Shown piece after piece: positions 44,763 through 54,767 of a DNA stretch of 64,000 bases. The stretch is from Ascochyta rabiei (lineage: Eukaryota > Ascomycota > Dothideomycetes > Pleosporales > Didymellaceae): the NCBI RefSeq assembly GCF_004011695.2, contig NC_082422.1, positions 1,116,001-1,180,000 of the forward strand, given 5' to 3'. A program made the translations under genes and the position numbers. The number at the start of each line of letters is the position of its first letter. Within the stretch, counting starts at the first letter, position 1. Under the pieces are notes generated by a model. The model saw only the letters and a program-made list of their open reading frames with translations. It ran no database searches and had not been told where the DNA came from.

Positions 44763-45988
44763 CTAAACCTTCTCTGTCTTATCGACGCTCTTTGCTTCAT
44801 CGTCTGCCGACTTTGCTCCCTTCATGCCCTTAATACCCTTATATTCCATCATAGCCACACCCGCAATGGTACACGCGCTGGGGATAGCAGCCAGGAGAAG
44901 GACACGTGTAATGGCGAAATTGTAGGCTTCCACAACCCTATCCATTTCCTCGCTTGGGACCATTGCCCAAATGTCTGTTGCACCGGTATCGACAAATTTC
45001 TGCGCGTCCAGACCGGCGACGCCAGAGAGACGGTCTATCAACTTTGTCGCAAATGTGTTTTGGCAGACTGAAAGGAACACTGCGCCGCCGAGCTGCTGCT
45101 TGAGGAAGCCCAGCGCCAGTCCTAGCGGCACATCCTTCTTTGGCAAAACACTATGGCTTGCGAGACTCGTCTGCTGTGCGCCGTACCCGAGACCGAAACC
45201 GAACAGGACTTGATACCCAATCCAGTAGCTGTGGTCCGAGTATCGCGTCATGGTCGAAAGCATGCCTGCTCCAACAGCGCTGAGGAGTGGACAGGCAATT
45301 AGACTGGGGATATAGTAACCTATGAACTGCGTGATCTTGGCGGACAGAATGCTCGATAGGACCATGGCTATAACCATTGGAATCGTGTTGATTCCAGCAT
45401 GTGTAGCTGTCTCGCCCTTGGCAGCCTGGAACCAAATTGCCAGGTAGTACGCGATGGCCATGACGGACCCGTAGTTGAGGAAGGTAAAGATCATACTGCC
45501 CGCGACTTACCTTTTCAGCACAACTCGAGTAGGAAACATGGCTGTTTCTAATGTGAGCATTTCGACGATCCCGAAGAAAATGAGGAGTACTCCAAAGGCT
45601 ACGAGTAAACGGATCATCTTTGGGTTAGACCACGTGTATGTTGTTCGGCCCCATTGCATCGTAAGGATCAAACACACGATGCTGGGTACGAAGAAGAAGA
45701 AGCCCACTGGATCGAGACGCTGAATCTGCTGCATGACGCTGAGGCTATCACGCTTCGGCGGGTCCATGTGGAAGAACAGGAAGATGCTCAGCAAGGTGAA
45801 AGCGCCGATTGGGAGGTTAGAAACACCATCGCCAAGTCCTGTCCTCTTGAGCCACAAAATCACTACCCGGGGAGAGGGGAAGACTCACACATAACCGGCG
45901 AAGTATCGTCGACATCTTCGTGATCATGCTCTTGTAGATTGTTGGTGGGCTTGGTGGGCGCTTCGTCAACCAATTCGATAGAAGGCAT
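44763..45988 (-). pseudogene. Broken DHA-type MFS exporter
   Basis: The N-terminal exon (45988 to about 45887, MPSIELVDEAP start, acidic, ending at a GTGAGT donor) is followed almost at once by WRWCF, which normally comes after the first five or six membrane segments. So some 170 codons are deleted. A further small deletion of about 5 bases after WRWCF shifts frame into NLPIGAFTLLSIFLFF. A TAA at 45507 interrupts between VVLKR and VAGSMIFTF; the rest (45494-44763) is open and ends in a charged tail. The surviving half has about eight membrane segments and the KGETATHAGINTIP loop seen in 14-helix drug:H+ antiporters such as toxin or mycotoxin exporters. It cannot form a working carrier. Confidence 0.85.
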
Positions 45989-46285
45989 GTTCGATATATC
46001 TGCGGAGAAGCGTCTGAATGGAGCCTTAACAACTGGTTGTGTTTCTTGGTTTTCATATTGGCACGCTCAGGCCAGGCGCTTTATACAACAATCCTTCGGG
46101 CCCGACAATTGCTGTCTCTACACAAAATCGGATATATATAAGAAATGCAGCTTATGATTGGTCCAAAGGCCGAACCGCGCTAGGCGTCATGAGCGACGCT
46201 AACGGTGAGTTCGTAAACCCGAGAATGCGGGCATCGCCACCGAAATGTCCCATTGTCTATTATCTCAACACAATCAGCAAGATGA

Positions 46286-48563
46286 ATGAATACCTCCAGT
46301 CTTTCTATTGTTGAAATGTTGCCCTCTCCAGCTTGCAGTGAGTCTGTTCATGTTATGTCGTCACGACAGACCACCCCCTCAGGTTCAGCTTATCGCCCGC
46401 GTAAGCCGCAGCGCATCCTTGCGTGTGTGCTTTGCCAGCAACGCAAAGTCAAATGCGACCGAAAGTTCCCTTGTAACCATTGTGTAAAAGCAAAGGTTCA
46501 ATGCGTGCCCGCTCGACAGATGCCGAGGCGGAGGCGGCGGCCGACTGAGCAGGAGTTGGTGGAGAGGCTCAGACAGTATGAGGACTTGCTGAGAAGAAAC
46601 AATGTCCCAATTGAGGCTACTGACGACATGGAAGCTGAAGAGACGTCTGGGTACGCTGACGGTCAAAGCTCGAAGTCCATAGGCCAGGCGTATCTTGGCA
46701 CTAGAGAAGACGTAGGTGGGGGACAGCCAGCAGGAGCCGGGAACATCAAGAGCAAAGATCAGACCTTGGGCGAGGTCAAGAATTTCTGGGACGCAATGCA
46801 TCAGAGATCCCCAGATGATGCTCGAGGCGATACAGAGGAAGCCAAGATTGACAACAATTTCGGCAATTCTACATTCGATGACCTCTCCGAGCCGGTCATC
46901 GTCAAAGTCTGGGGTCGTGTGTACGAGGGCGATCATAACCACATCTTTGGACCCTCCAAGATCAACGGACCTATCTCATCTTTACATCCTTCGCACGTTC
47001 ATATCTTCAGACTCTGGCAGATTTACTCGGATAACATCAATCCACTGCTCAAAGTCACACACGCGCCGACGCTCCAAGCACGTATCCTTGATGCAGCCGT
47101 TGATGTGACAGGTATCAGCCGTGAGCTCGAAGCGCTGATGTTCAGTATCTATTGTGTTGCTCTTATTAGCATCGAGGAAGAAGCATGCCGCAAAACGTTT
47201 GGCGAGCCGAAAGCAAAGCTTCTCAAGAAATATCAAGCCGCTTGTCACCAGGCCCTCATCAATTGTGGATTTCTCAGATCTCGAGAACGCGACTGTTTGA
47301 CCGCCTTCTTTCTCTACTTGGTAGGTCACCCAGGAGTACTGTTGGTGGCGTGCAACTGACTGCTACGAGGTCTCTCTCAGACCCGACACCCATCCACATT
47401 CCCTATCACCGATGTTTGCCATCGCCTTCCGCATCGCCTACCGCATGAACATTGCTAACGAGTCTGCTAACGCTAAACACGGAGTCTTTGAGGCTGAGAT
47501 GCGTCGTCGACTGTGGTGGGCACTGATCTTGTACGACAGTCGCATATCAGAGATGAGTGACTACAAAACTACTCAACTGATCCCGACCTGGGACTGCAAG
47601 ATACCCGCCAATGTCAATGATTTCGATGTAAGACCGGAGATCAGTACGAGGCCGTTGGATCAAGAGGCATCCACCGAAGCTCTTTTTGCGGTTGTGCGTG
47701 GTGCCATAGGGGACTTTATACGGCACAACGCCCTACATTTGGACTTTATCAACCCGATGCTAAAGCACGTTGCTAAAGCGACCCAGCATCTTTTCGACCC
47801 CTACGATGACAATCTGCATGGCCTCGAAAGCATCATCGAAAGCCGGCACCTCAAGCACTGCACGTTCGAAAACCCGCTACACTACATTACAATATGGTGG
47901 GCGCGCTACTACCTCGCCAAATACCGCTTCCTCCTTCACTGTTCCCAGCACTCACGTTCACCCGCGGACCAAACTCTCGAACAGCGCGACGCGATTCTTT
48001 CACATGCGCTTCGCATGCTCGAGTGCGACACTGCCCTCATGTCGTCGCCTCTTACAAAGGGCTACCGTTGGCTAATCCAGTTCCACTTCCCTTTTCCGGC
48101 CTACGTGCGCATTGTGCAGGATCTCCGCCTCCGTCCTGTAGGCGCTCATGCCGACAAAGCATGGGAGTCGATGAATGCCAACTATGCTGTCCGCTTCATA
48201 GACATGGAGCCCAGTGCAAACCTCTTATTTAAGATGTTTGCGTCGACTGTGTTGCAAGCCTGGACCGCAAGACATGCTGCCATGTTTGGAGAGGGATTGG
48301 GAGAAGGACCGGAGCGGATGATAGGGGATATTAAGAAGAAGCTAGGGCAGCCATCACCTCTAGTGCCTACTGCCGACGATGCTGTGATTCCCATACAAGG
48401 CCATATGGTCATGCTTCCGCCCTCGGATATACATATACCTGCCGTGACTGGGCTCGATTCAGGCAACTATTTCCAAGATCCAAGTCTTGCTGAGCTGAAC
48501 ACTGAATTATTCGACATGGATTGGAGTAACATTGATTGGACTATGATGTCCGGGCTGGGTTAG
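46286..48563 (+). CDS. Zn(II)2Cys6 fungal transcription factor
   Basis: Two exons, join(46286-47320, 47370-48563), 49-bp intron, 742 residues. The binuclear zinc cluster is at about residues 46-73, CVLCQQRKVKCDRKFPCNHC followed by VKAKVQCVP: six Cys with regular spacing, then a basic linker (PRRRRRP) and a short coiled coil (ELVERLRQYEDLLRR). The middle region is the fungal-specific transcription factor domain, with LHPSHVHIFRLWQIY, LFAIAFRIAYRMN-like and MRRRLWWALILYDSRISEM, the last being highly typical. The intron joint recreates FFLYLVSLRPDTHP. It lies next to the broken GMC and MFS genes, as a pathway regulator of a metabolite cluster would. No frame break was found, so the regulator outlives its presumed targets. 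An alternative start at a downstream Met would remove only the first 20 or so residues. Confidence 0.9.
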
Positions 48564-50401
48564 CCCGGATGGTACACAGCGACTCTGGTTGTCTTCGGGT
48601 TTTGGGCCAGAATTGCCTAAGGGTGTTGCTCCCTGTCTCGGCCCGATGTTTTCGAGTTAAGGTACCAGCTAAATATTTATTCGTGTCTCCTCGCATTAAA
48701 GAGGACAGACAAACACATTCAAAGAGTCTGGACGCAATGCACTGCTTCGAAGGGAGGCTTTACGTGGGCTGCGTTCGCCGCCTCGGGCATTTTTCAGAGA
48801 CTATTCGATTCAACGGCACTTGTGACTTCGCCGTATACGACCCTGCAGTTGGTGGCTATTCCTGGCTCACAGTGTCCAGCATCGGTTTAAACACGCCGAA
48901 CCTTCATGCCAAGTTTTAGCCCTCGCATCTGTAGTCTTACTCAGTGTTCGATCACAACAATGTTACAGGAAATCGCTCTTTTCCTAGAGCAACCCACAAG
49001 ACTCCTCGTTTTTATATCTTCACCATCATGAGCTGGTACTATGTGTTTTTGAGTTTAGAAATTGAATCACAGTCGGGCTTGGAGCCGTGGGCATGGAACA
49101 GTCTCGAAGTTAGGGGCAAGTGATGTAATGTAGTTCGACGTAGCAGAGATCTTTGGAAACACATTGCGAGATAATCCTCTCGTGGCGAATACATCTATTG
49201 GCATCTCAAGACGTCAGTAGGCTCTTCTATCCCTAGACTGTGCAAATTGTATCTATCGGCTGAACTATGTCCTGACTTACTAAAATCTAATCATTGAATC
49301 GAGTGTTGATTTACCTACAAGTTCACACTACCTACCGATTTCTCTTTTGTGACCTCGGTGTTGCTCCAAACCAGCAAGGCCTATGTCCTATATTGCCCTC
49401 TTCCTGAGTTGGACAACATGATGCTGGCTCATGAAAAGCTGTTCGAGAGGTTATTGAACTGTGGTTAGGCGGCAAAAGTCAAGTTGTCCTGATCATAGGA
49501 AGAGTCAATGCAGGGCTGTCCATTGCGATTCCTGCTCAGACCAACGGGAGAATCTTCTTGCCCATCGCATGTGGTGTGTTGCCAGTAAAGATTGGCAATC
49601 TCGATATGGTTGGCGGAGAAAAGCAGTCATGCATCCGTATCTGAACATGTAATAGGAGCGTCTCACTAGCAGTCAGATAATGCGGTGTTGCTAAGCAAGA
49701 TGATCGCAATTGACTATATCAACTCATGCCAGGGTATCGAGACAGCATTGCCGATCATTTTCATTTCTATTCCCTAAGAAACATCGATGACCCAAAAAAT
49801 AGAACGTAAAAATTGGACAAGTGGTAGTAGTAAGCTGCAACATGGAGAGAGAACAAAAAACAACGAAACCCGGGGAAGACCTCAGATAGATTGGACATAG
49901 CGGCTCTCGTTCTTTACTTTAAGAACAGCATCGAGAAATTTTCCGCACTTCATTCAAAATTTACAGCGAATTCCATTGGTCTGTCATATTCTATATACCA
50001 ATAGGCTGACGAGCATACTGAAAAACTATTTCAGGTACGTCCTATGAGCCCAGGCGTGCTACACTTGAATCTTATGTCCTCTACAACGCAAGTCCTCAGG
50101 CAATTTAGGCTGGCATGTATCAGATCGGCTCGCGGCTCGTACCTTGCACCTCTTGTTTAGATTGCGTCTCGGATGTGGATGCACATTGTCATCCTCAATT
50201 GTGATTGGAAGCAAGCCGCCAGAGCATTGAAAGCAATCAAAGTGAATTGTGCAGCGCAACACTCGAAAATAGTAGCGAGATCAGCTGCCTGGTTCCCAAT
50301 TGTACCCTCAAGCGGTAGTATGACAGATATGGAAGCGGAGAGAATGCCCGCTTGGCTTGCTCTTTTTTGACGGTTCTTACTTTTGAATACGGTTTAAAAC
50401 A
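48564..50401. other. 1.8-kb intergenic region, no supported gene
   Basis: Short frames only, AT content rising towards 49700-50000. No signature of an RNA gene or transposon was recognised. Confidence 0.45.
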
Positions 50402-51436
50402 CTACAGATTCGAATCCACATCCATTGGTAGCCCATGTCCACCCTCGTCAACTGGTTTGTGGTTCGGGTTATCATAACCCCAGTACTCGTAGTATTGATC
50501 CGCAGCCGGCAGTTGCTTGATCCCCGGCTTCTCACCCATTGGCATCTTCATGACCTCGACATACTTGTCCATATCAATAGTATGCTCCCTCCGCCACTCA
50601 GTCAGCCCGTCAAAGTTGACACACATCTTGTTGATCGACATGTCTGGAAACGGATATTCTTGTGTTTCCACCCAGTGCAGCGGGATTAAGTCTAGGTTGG
50701 CGTTACACTGGATGCCTTGAAGCAGAATATCAATGCAGTGGTTGATGTGGATCTCACGCTGCTTGACAGTATGCGCGCGTGCCTGGCTTTTGTTGTAGTA
50801 GTCGCCGTATGCGATATGACGAAGCGAATTGAGGCAGTGTACGTGGTGGTAGACGTCGAAGATTGCTGCGTAAGCGTCATCGCCTAGACCCCAAGTCGAA
50901 TCTTCGAGTTTGGCGACCGTGGAAGGGTCGACGTTCATCTTGATGAGCTCGGATTGAGATACTGGATAGACGCGTGTCAACTCCCACTCGTCCCATGTGG
51001 CGTCAGCTGATGGATTGGGTTGCTGACGGGCGACAGATATATCGCCTTTGCGATTGTAGAAAGAACCGTTGATCTTTTTCAGGGTGGAGGAAAGGTCGAA
51101 TTGATCCATGACAGGGCTGTAGGCAGACGTGCGGCGATAGTTTGCGTTGTTTACCAAGTGGTAATTGTAGAACCAGGCGCCGAAGAGTGTGCATGAGATG
51201 AACAAAGCCAATGCGTTCAAGATGGACAGAATTACCAGCCACCTCGGTGCAAATGAAACTTGGTTATCGTCATCTCTTCTCTTGTCAATGAACTCTTTTG
51301 TCTCTTCTTCGTCAGACCTAAAAGGCCCGTTGCGGACAAGATTCGGTGTCAAACGACTATACAAAGATCTTGAAAAGTACTTCATTGTGAAGCGTGATGT
51401 TGAAGAAGTGTAAATCTGGCGGCCGTCAGATTTCAT
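50402..51436 (-). CDS. UstYa/DUF3328-family membrane protein (putative RiPP oxidase)
   Basis: Single exon, 344 residues from ATG 51436; an equally credible start at 51385 would remove 17 residues. A charged N-terminal tail is followed by one membrane helix at about residues 66-90 (WLVILSILNALALFIS). The family's two HxxHC motifs are present: YHHVHCLNSLR and, about 30 residues later, EIHINHCIDILLQGIQC. A C-terminal W-x-E region follows. UstYa proteins act as copper-dependent oxidases or cyclases in ribosomally made fungal peptides (ustiloxin, phomopsin, cyclochlorotine) and in some other clusters. The usual C-x-A-D-x-T stretch after the second motif reads CNANLDLIPLHW here. The gene diverges from a small secreted KR-containing peptide gene at 52022, which is a possible partner. 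Function is inference from family and context. Confidence 0.87.
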   Translation of the reverse strand: MKSDGRQIYTSSTSRFTMKYFSRSLYSRLTPNLVRNGPFRSDEEETKEFIDKRRDDDNQVSFAPRWLVILSILNALALFISCTLFGAWFYNYHLVNNANYRRTSAYSPVMDQFDLSSTLKKINGSFYNRKGDISVARQQPNPSADATWDEWELTRVYPVSQSELIKMNVDPSTVAKLEDSTWGLGDDAYAAIFDVYHHVHCLNSLRHIAYGDYYNKSQARAHTVKQREIHINHCIDILLQGIQCNANLDLIPLHWVETQEYPFPDMSINKMCVNFDGLTEWRREHTIDMDKYVEVMKMPMGEKPGIKQLPAADQYYEYWGYDNPNHKPVDEGGHGLPMDVDSNL

Positions 51437-52021
51437 TCCCTCTGTGGTCCCCACTGTGTCAATTTTCCGCTATCAGGTAATTTACAAGATTAGTGCTGAA
51501 TTACTTTACCTCGATAAGAAGGTGGGACTGACTGAAGCTGACCGTTATGTCATGATACAACGGAATTGAACAATCTAGGCCTTATCATGCAAGATACTCT
51601 GGCACGTAGCCATTTGAGAAGCGGAATGCAGAGTGATCAGCAATACTAAGATAGCTATATCGACAATGGGCGCCTGACCTCCCTGGAAGTGCAGATAAGC
51701 GTGGTTAAGCGTTGGTGCGTCCACCTGTATTCAAAGCTTAGACGCGGTCCAAGAAGATGTGTCCTGCCTATTTGAGCATTAGGTGCTCGTGCTTAGGTTC
51801 TTCAGGCCAGCAGTTGTGGGGTAGTAAGACCAATGAAACCTGGTCGCTTGGAAGCCTAAGGCCGATAGGCGCATGGTGCGAATGAGGTCAAACACGGTAG
51901 AAGCACGCAAAGAGATGCTCTTTCGATGATGAAGTACGCATATATAATACATCAGCTCATAAACGCAAGGAGAAGTATATCAAACACCTTTTTGGCTCTT
52001 TCCACAGCACAAACCTTCAAC
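51437..52021. promoter_or_regulatory. Divergent promoter region, UstYa gene / small peptide gene
   Basis: About 585 bp between the two start codons. A TATA-like element (tatataatac) at 51941-51950 lies about 80 bp upstream of the peptide ATG. Several TGACC/TGACT-like strings occur, but none is a recognised regulator site. Confidence 0.4.
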
Positions 52022-52222
52022 ATGCGCTTCACCAGCATTACCTTTGGCATCACAGCGCTCCTCGCCGCCTTTGTCGCCGCTGCACCCACTCCTAACGGAG
52101 ATGTTGCTAAGCGTATGCCGACTCCCGAGGAGTTCGATGCCCTAAGCACTGTGCAGAAGCGTGAGGTATACAGGGCGTGGTACCGCGCGACAAACATCAT
52201 CGCTGCTAGCGACGATGACTAG
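52022..52222 (+). CDS. Small secreted peptide with two Lys-Arg sites
   Basis: 66 residues. A clear signal peptide (about residues 1-20, hydrophobic, ending in Ala-Ala-Ala) is followed by a short Pro/Asn pro-segment ending in Lys-Arg (residues 30-31), a 15-residue segment ending in a second Lys-Arg (46-47), and a 19-residue C-terminal segment rich in Tyr, Trp, Arg and Asp with an acidic end. Kex2-like proteases cut after Lys-Arg, so two mature peptides are possible. There are no cysteines and no core repeats as in classical multi-copy RiPP precursors. It could be a single-core RiPP precursor for the adjacent UstYa protein, a small effector-like protein, or an ordinary secreted peptide. An in-frame ATG at 51926 would overlap the TATA-like box and hide the signal peptide, so 52022 is chosen. 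Confidence 0.6.
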   Translation: MRFTSITFGITALLAAFVAAAPTPNGDVAKRMPTPEEFDALSTVQKREVYRAWYRATNIIAASDDD

Positions 52223-52574
52223 ATGCATTGCTCTGTCAGTGCCAATAAGCACTTTACTATAATAGCTCGCTGACTCAAATCTAGCCGTCTAAATCTCCGG
52301 CTGTCACCTTCTCTCCCCCGACCAGATCAGCATCTACTAGAGAAGATGCGAATAAAGGAATTTTGAGTTAGCGAATTGAGAAGGCTACACCGTTACGATG
52401 AGATGCACGAATAATATAGAGTTACTAAGTCCTACGTTCAAGGGGTGCTGTGAAATAGCGTACTCTATGCTGGTGCCATGCGTTTCAGTTTTTGGGTCAG
52501 AAGACCTCAGTTGCTTTTACTTTGAGACGTTGTCAGACGTTCGTTTCTTACACCGTTTTCTTCGAAACCACGTT
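52223..52574. other. Intergenic, 3' of the peptide gene
   Basis: No gene or repeat seen. Confidence 0.45.
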
Positions 52575-54024
52575 TCATGATTCCTCACGGCCTTCGAAAT
52601 GACACAGCTGCGGCTCGACTGTATTCTTTTCCCTGAATACATGTTTGCTCGCCCACCAAGGCAACATCTTTGAAAGCTGGAATTTGGCATGGACCGTAGT
52701 AGGAACAGTAAAGACATAATCTAGCTCTTCCAAAGATCTCTGCTTCGTCTCAGGCATAATCAAGAAGTTCCAAGCAAGTGCGACCAGGTTTAGACCGGCG
52801 TAGAAGCCGAAGCTACCAAATGCCGTGAACTGCTACAGCATGCGAGTGAAGCCGAGACCCAGTACAGCTACCCAGAGGTTGCTCGTTACCACGGCCCAAG
52901 ACATAATGATCTCTCTGTGCAAGAGCAAAAAGACCCCTGTTCTGTACACGAAGGCACACGGTTCTTCACCGGGTGAATAGAAAGCGACAAAGACGAAGAT
53001 GAAGACCGTAATCATGCCGAGATGCGTGGGCGAGGATTCGGGTATGAGGAAGGACAGCCCAGCTCCGAGTAGAGTGAAAAGCATGAACGGGAAGGTAGCG
53101 AGAAGCAGTGTGCGTCGGCCTCAAAGATCGATTGTGTACAGTGCTGGGAAGACGAGGATAAACATTGTCTGTGCGAATCAGCGTGCTGTGCGAGTGACAT
53201 GAGTGTACCTCAACTTACCATGCCAAATCCCCATGACACCAGGAGAGCTAAGATGTTGGGTGCTCCTGCTTCCCTAAATATAGTCGGGGATTTGAAGCCA
53301 ATAATATTGACTGTGTCTTGCAAGTTAGTGGGATGGCATTTTTGCAGATTTCGCACGCATACGCTCCCGCACATCTGTCGGGCTATCATTATCACACCCG
53401 AAGCTTGTGTGGCACGTCGAATATGAGGAATTACATGAAGCTCAAAGAAACCGGTGGTTATGTTTTCTGTCTTTGCAGCACCCGGTACCTCCCCTATGTC
53501 CTCTTCGGCCTCAATCTAAGCATGTATGTAGTAAAAAGCTCGTGCTACTTGGAGTGGTGTCTTTCGCAGTCGAGGTGAAGATGTTTAAGCTGTCTGATAT
53601 CGACCCTTTTCATCAGCCAACGAGGTAATTCAGGGGCGAAGTAGATACTAATGATCAGCGAAACAGCCAAAATGAACGCAGAGCCAAGCCGAAGACGCCA
53701 AGCAATACGGCCAGTGTTGACCACTACGAGATTCGCAGATAACCCGAGCATGATACCAAAGGCGACTAAAAGATGCCATAACATCGCTAGGACTCCACGA
53801 ATAACTGTCGGTGAGTTCTCAGCAGAGTAAACTGGTACGGTTACCTCTGACAATCCCATACCGATACTGAGAAGAACTCTGCACACGAGTATCTGAGGCC
53901 AACCCTGTGCAATTGCTTGTCCAATGGGTGCTACCAAGCTGAAGATGATGTTGATGGAAATTGTACCGCGTCGTCCGATAAGGTCTTTCAAAAGGTCAGA
54001 CAGCCATCCAGTGAAGCTCGACAT
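52575..54024 (-). pseudogene. Broken MFS sugar transporter
   Basis: Reading on the minus strand, the N-terminal part of a sugar porter is recognisable from 54024 (SDLLKDLIGRRG motif, then VPVYSAENSPTVIRG and PELPRWLMK, the PESPRWL-type hallmark). It ends in a stop near 53545. After a garbled middle (about 53530-53100) the C-terminal half resumes with FVAFYSPGEEPCAFVY and SWAVVTSNLW. It meets a TAG near 52834 and then continues with [16 protein letters not shown] and [16 protein letters not shown]. The initiation region with helix 1 is missing. Several conserved residues are replaced, for example the PE motif before helix 10. It is a hexose/polyol transporter relic that cannot be translated whole. 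Confidence 0.82.
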
Positions 54025-54767
54025 TAGCGTCTCAGGTTTGGTAGATTTGCGAAGATCTGAGATTCACCTCTCCAGCTATCTCGTGGAAAGTCAGCTGGGC
54101 ACAAGTGCGAAGTTTCTCTTAGTACCAGGACGCTTTTACAATGGCTTTGCCGAAGTGTTCTAAGTTTACGAATCGTCCATTGACTAAAAAGGTTCTTACG
54201 CATGGAACACTTTAGCTAGTCCTATATTGCTAAAGAGCCTCCGGATATATTTGTTTGAGCGATACCTGAGCTGTGCCACTTTTGTCTATGGAGTATAACA
54301 AAGTATAAGACAACAAGAATCGCTGCTTTTCTTACATTGTTTTATAATCAGTTATATTGTCAAGTGGGATTATGAGGTAATTCATGGGTCTCACGTGTCC
54401 AAGAGCAGCGATTATATGAGAGCATTACTGGAGATGACACCGGAGAAATTTATCACTCACAAGAATCTACAGGTGGCTACCTTGAATAAGATATGGACCT
54501 GGGTAAAGCGTTTTTGAGCTCGTCAGGCATTCATCTGTACAAAACAGTGTGCCTACCAAAGAAATTTGATGGCTCTGTCTGTAAGCAGCTCTGTCGGTCA
54601 TGAAATAGAAAGTTTAGTCTGAACAAACTTGTAAAAGAATATCTGAAGCATTGAATTTGACATTACCTGTACTCTTATTTGCGAGATAAGGCTTATCGCT
54701 AGCCATTGAAGTTGCGTTACTTTCTGAACGTCTAGCTGCAATGTATCGTAGTTTCTCACTGCCCAGT
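54025..54767. other. Intergenic region, AT-richer
   Basis: No open frame of note and no RNA gene. Base composition is noticeably more AT-rich at about 54180-54720. Confidence 0.45.
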
